Program-made: the position numbers and the translations under genes
Shown here: piece after piece, positions 6,658 through 8,385 of the stretch
How the letters are laid out: each line of letters opens with the position of its first letter
How positions within the stretch are numbered: the first letter of the stretch is position 1
NCBI GenBank assembly: GCA_025996815.1
Contig: BNTT01000140.1
Location: 1-8,385 of the forward strand
Reading direction: 5' to 3'
Length of the DNA stretch: 8,385 bases
Source of the DNA: Bacteroidia bacterium
GTDB lineage: Bacteria; Bacteroidota; Bacteroidia; Bacteroidales; Azobacteroidaceae
Notes under the pieces: generated by a model
The model's input: only the letters and a program-made list of their open reading frames with translations
Databases searched by the model: none
What the model was told of the DNA's origin: nothing

Positions 6658-6969
6658 ATGAATCAGCAAATATTAAAAGAAATTCAGACGTTGAAACGTC
6701 TGATATTGCCAAACGACAAACTGATTTTGTTTGGCTCACAGGCACGTGGCGATGAACGCCCCGATTCGGATTGGGATTTGCTCGTGCTGTTGAATAAACC
6801 TGTGCGCGAATTTGAAGATTATGACAATTATGGTTATCCGTTTGCAGAATTGGGTTGGAAATATGGCGTGTATCTAAGTGCCAAAGTCTATACAACTACG
6901 GATTGGGAAAAAGGCAAATCTTTCCCCTTTTACAAAAATGTTGAACACGATGGAATAGAAATTGTATGA
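6658..6969 (+). CDS. MNT-type minimal nucleotidyltransferase (putative antitoxin of a MNT/HEPN pair)
   Basis: The 103-residue protein carries GSQARGDERPDSDWDLLV at 26-43, the pol-beta-type nucleotidyltransferase motif GSxxxG-x(n)-SDxDLxV, with metal-binding Asp38 and Asp40. In MNT/HEPN systems the MNT protein neutralises its HEPN partner, in studied cases by transferring AMP to it. The third acidic residue usually sits in a later strand; here that strand reads KYGVYLSAKVY (68-78) with Tyr72 where an Asp would be expected, so catalysis may be reduced or lost. I choose ATG 6658, not the in-frame ATG 6637, because the latter lies inside gpsA. The gene overlaps the HEPN gene by 4 nt (ATGA). No promoter was found in front of it. 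Confidence 0.88.
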   Translation: MNQQILKEIQTLKRLILPNDKLILFGSQARGDERPDSDWDLLVLLNKPVREFEDYDNYGYPFAELGWKYGVYLSAKVYTTTDWEKGKSFPFYKNVEHDGIEIV

Positions 6970-7370
6970 TGACAGAAGAAGAAAGAAATGCAATCGTAAC
7001 CATTCGCTTGCAAAAGGCAAAAGAAACGGTGCTTGAAGCGAAAACGGTGTTTGATTTAGGCTATTGGCGATTAGCCGCAAACCGTCTGTATTATGCTTGT
7101 TATTATGCAACAAGTGCTTTGCTTATTAAAAATGGATACACAGCGCAGACACACGCCGGAGTTATCAGTATGTTGGGTTTGCACTTTGTCAAAATCGGCA
7201 TTATCAGTAAGGAACAAGGCAAGTTTTACGGCAAACTTTTTGAATTGCGCCAAACGGGCGATTACAATGATATAATGATGATTGAAGAGACTGATGTGCA
7301 ACCATTGATTGCGCCGGCTGAGGACTATATTTGTTTTCTTGAAAAATTGATTGCGCAAGAAGTAGTCTGA
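6966..7370 (+). CDS. HEPN domain protein (UPF0332-like), partner of the MNT gene
   Basis: The 134-residue helical protein matches the HEPN/UPF0332 pattern: ANRLYYACYYATSALLIKNG at 38-57, HAGVISMLGLHFVKIGI at 63-79 and KLFELRQTGDYND at 90-102. HEPN proteins are often RNases with an R-x4-6-H active site. I see no such motif: Arg40 is followed by LYYACYY and Arg95 by QTGDYND. It may therefore be a non-RNase HEPN, possibly only binding its MNT partner or nucleotides. The start at 6966 overlaps the MNT stop by 4 nt; ATG 6969 is an equally possible start. The last Val codon and TGA (7365-7370) are the first bases of the hairpin element that follows, so the C-terminus may have been altered by its arrival. 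Confidence 0.85.
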   Translation: MMTEEERNAIVTIRLQKAKETVLEAKTVFDLGYWRLAANRLYYACYYATSALLIKNGYTAQTHAGVISMLGLHFVKIGIISKEQGKFYGKLFELRQTGDYNDIMMIEETDVQPLIAPAEDYICFLEKLIAQEVV

Positions 7371-7491
7371 ACCACGATTTTAGTAAGATTTTCAGGATTT
7401 GCAGGATGAGGATTGGCGGGATTTTTTTGGAATCTTGCTAATCTTTTTATCTTGTTAATCTTGAAAATCTTATTAAAATCGTGGTTCAGAC
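7365..7491 (+). repeat. 127-nt palindromic element able to form one long hairpin RNA
   Basis: Outer arms 7365-7399 and 7457-7491 are 35 bp long, beginning GTCTGAACCACGATTTTA on the left and ending with its complement on the right. They differ at two positions, 7383/7473 and 7395/7461, both G opposite T. Counting G-U pairs, the stem continues from 7401 to 7412 against 7455 to 7444 after one T-T mismatch (7400/7456). It can be extended through 7412-7417 with 7442-7437 and 7418-7425 with 7436-7429 to a 3-nt loop of T. A roughly 9-nt rhythm of GATTNNNNN on the left and NNNNNAATC on the right is visible. Similar GAACCACGATT palindromes are, as I recall, scattered in Bacteroidota genomes. No coding sequence is apparent inside. 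Confidence 0.9.
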
Positions 7492-7506
7492 ATTAGTGGC
7501 AAATAA

Positions 7507-7538
7507 TTTGGTTTTATGTCAGAAAAAGTGTAACTTTG
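7507..7538 (+). promoter_or_regulatory. Promoter of the DUF2281/PIN toxin-antitoxin operon
   Basis: TTTG at 7507-7510 and TAACTTTG at 7531-7538 match the -33 and -7 Bacteroidota elements with a 20-nt spacer. The antitoxin ATG is 29 nt downstream of the -7 box. The site begins 15 nt after the end of the hairpin element. Confidence 0.7.
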
Positions 7539-7567
7539 CGGCGTTATTAAAAATAAAGGAAATAATT

Positions 7568-7789
7568 ATGACATTGGTTGCAAAAGATTCAATACACCAC
7601 AAAATGCGTCAACTTCCTCCGGAAGCACAATATGAAGTGGCGGATTATGTTGAATTTCTGTTGTATAAATACGGGATGAATATGCCTCAGCAGAAGCCGC
7701 ATCCTTACGCCGGTTGTATGAAAGGCACCGTTGTTTGGATGAGTGATGACTTCAATGAGCCGTTAGATGATTTCAAAGAGTATATGTAA
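7568..7789 (+). CDS. DUF2281-type antitoxin
   Basis: The 73-residue protein contains MRQLPPEAQYEVADYVEFLL at 13-32, typical of the DUF2281 N-terminal helices, and ends with KGTVVWMSDDFNEPLDDFKEYM-like acidic sequence (52-73), which matches the conserved WMSxDFxxPLxDFxxYM tail. Such proteins are antitoxins found directly upstream of PIN toxins; the acidic, aromatic tail is the likely toxin-binding part. I place the start at ATG 7568 rather than the in-frame ATG 7481, because 7481 lies inside the hairpin element and upstream of the promoter. No classical ribbon-helix-helix or AbrB DNA-binding domain is obvious, so autoregulation is uncertain. The stop TAA is immediately followed by the toxin ATG. 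Confidence 0.88.
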   Translation: MTLVAKDSIHHKMRQLPPEAQYEVADYVEFLLYKYGMNMPQQKPHPYAGCMKGTVVWMSDDFNEPLDDFKEYM

Positions 7790-8173
7790 ATGAAATTGCT
7801 AATAGATACCCAATCATTTATTTGGTTTATTGAGGATGATGCACGATTGCCCTCCGGTATTTGTGCAACAATGAATGATGTAACGAACACTCTCGTTGTC
7901 AGCATAGCAAGCCTTTGGGAGATGACTATCAAAATGAGTTTGAACAAACTAAAATTATCCGGCAATATCGAAACAATGATAAATAAGGCTGTAATTGCCG
8001 GCTTTGAGATATTGCCCATAAAGTCTGCTCATTTGATGGAATTGTCCAAACTGGATTTTGTACACAAAGACCCTTTCGACCGACTTATCATAGCCCAAGC
8101 AGTATCTGAAAATATTTCGGTGATTAGCTCTGATAGTGTGTTCAAATTATATCCTGTTCAGTGGATTTGGTAG
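7790..8173 (+). CDS. PIN-domain toxin ribonuclease (VapC-like)
   Basis: The 127-residue protein has the four acidic positions of a PIN domain: Asp6 in LLIDTQSF, Glu44 in SLWEM, Asp94 and Asp97 in HKDPFDRLIIAQA (92-104), and Asp115 in ISSDSVF. All catalytic acids are present, so it is probably an active Mg2+-dependent RNase; VapC-type toxins usually cut tRNA or rRNA, but the target cannot be read from sequence. The length is typical. The start codon directly abuts the antitoxin stop with no spacer and no Shine-Dalgarno site, implying translational coupling that keeps antitoxin synthesis ahead of toxin. An intrinsic terminator lies 85 nt downstream. Residue 8 is Gln in place of the common His in this subfamily (LLDTHxxLW). 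Confidence 0.92.
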   Translation: MKLLIDTQSFIWFIEDDARLPSGICATMNDVTNTLVVSIASLWEMTIKMSLNKLKLSGNIETMINKAVIAGFEILPIKSAHLMELSKLDFVHKDPFDRLIIAQAVSENISVISSDSVFKLYPVQWIW

Positions 8174-8258
8174 AAATGCAAAACTTCAGCGGCAACAAAC
8201 CAAATTTCGGTCGCCAAACGCATCAAATAAAGCCATATTCTGCGATTTTGATTTCTTC

Positions 8259-8289
8259 GAGGCTGTCTCAAAAGGGCAGCCTCTTTTTT
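8259..8289 (+). terminator. Intrinsic terminator after the toxin-antitoxin operon
   Basis: GAGGCTG at 8259-8265 pairs perfectly with CAGCCTC at 8277-8283 around an 11-nt loop, and six T follow at 8284-8289. The right orientation is for the plus-strand operon ending at 8173. On the minus strand the hairpin is not followed by a T run. Confidence 0.85.
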
Positions 8290-8385
8290 AAAAGATTTAA
8301 GCAGCCATATTTATCTGTTGCGGATAAAAATCAAGAATTGATTTTAGCACGGACAATTTTGGGCTAATAATCCGCTTGGGTGCGG

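Noticed and set aside
8259..8289. GAGGCTGTCTCAAAA as a possible insertion-sequence end
   Set aside because: It resembles ends I recall from some Bacteroidota IS elements, but the perfect stem plus T run is fully explained as a terminator, and no transposase or second end is present.
8327..8345. AAAATCAA-GAA-TTGATTTT inverted repeat
   Set aside because: Short and A/T-only-like, with no T run or operator context; expected by chance in A/T-rich intergenic DNA.
8176..8367. Plus-strand frame after the PIN toxin starting at ATG 8176 (63 residues)
   Set aside because: It runs straight through the strong intrinsic terminator at 8259-8289 and has no family features, so it is most likely chance.
8297..8385. 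Minus-strand open frame entering from the right edge and ending at 8297 (28 residues, ending INMAA)
   Set aside because: Too short to identify, no recognisable family. It might be the end of a convergent gene, but nothing in the window supports it.
1..8385. CRISPR array, tRNA, rRNA or riboswitch
   Set aside because: No regularly spaced repeats, cloverleaf or conserved RNA motif was seen on either strand.

Overview
The window looks like a chromosomal segment of a Bacteroidota bacterium, probably Bacteroidales. Several promoters carry the -7 element TAnnTTTG typical of that phylum, most start codons follow A/T-rich leaders with no clear Shine-Dalgarno site, and the proteins (class II LysRS, GpsA, BFN-UVR nuclease, DUF2281 antitoxin, MBOAT C-terminus ending in IYFQF) have a Bacteroidota flavour. 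All identifications come from reading the sequence; no database search was possible.

Left end (1-1410), a decaying surface-acylation locus. A minus-strand IS4-family transposase with a DUF4372-type N-terminus runs off the left edge. Immediately to its right an open frame ends as the C-terminus of an MBOAT (AlgI-like) O-acyltransferase, so the element appears to have cut that gene. Seven bases after the MBOAT stop begins an SGNH/DltD-like partner. One missing T in a homopolymer puts its catalytic Asp-x-x-His motif out of frame. Both halves of the two-gene system therefore look broken.

Middle left (1363-2778), a possible cassette. An AlbA_2/Schlafen-type putative ATPase-regulator gene lies between two nearly identical 37/38-bp direct repeats, each containing a complete Bacteroidota promoter. 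One drives this gene and the other drives the downstream zinc metallopeptidase. The gene has only part of the usual C-terminal winged helix, and a patch of short tandem repeats follows its stop.

Core (2809-6644), two housekeeping pairs: a YugP-like membrane zinc metallopeptidase with a BFN/DUF151-UVR nuclease (3 nt apart), then lysS with gpsA (4 nt apart). lysS has its own -7 box.

Right end (6658-8289), an accessory island. A MNT-type nucleotidyltransferase/HEPN pair overlaps by 4 nt. A 127-nt palindromic element follows that, read as RNA, can fold almost without interruption into one long hairpin using G-U pairs, and it supplies the stop codon of the HEPN gene. Next come a promoter, a DUF2281 antitoxin/PIN (VapC-like) toxin pair with no spacer, and an intrinsic terminator. 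From 8290 to the right edge I see no convincing gene.

The strongest candidates for something undescribed are the long hairpin element at 7365-7491, the promoter-duplicating cassette around the AlbA_2 gene, and the coordinated decay of the MBOAT/SGNH pair.
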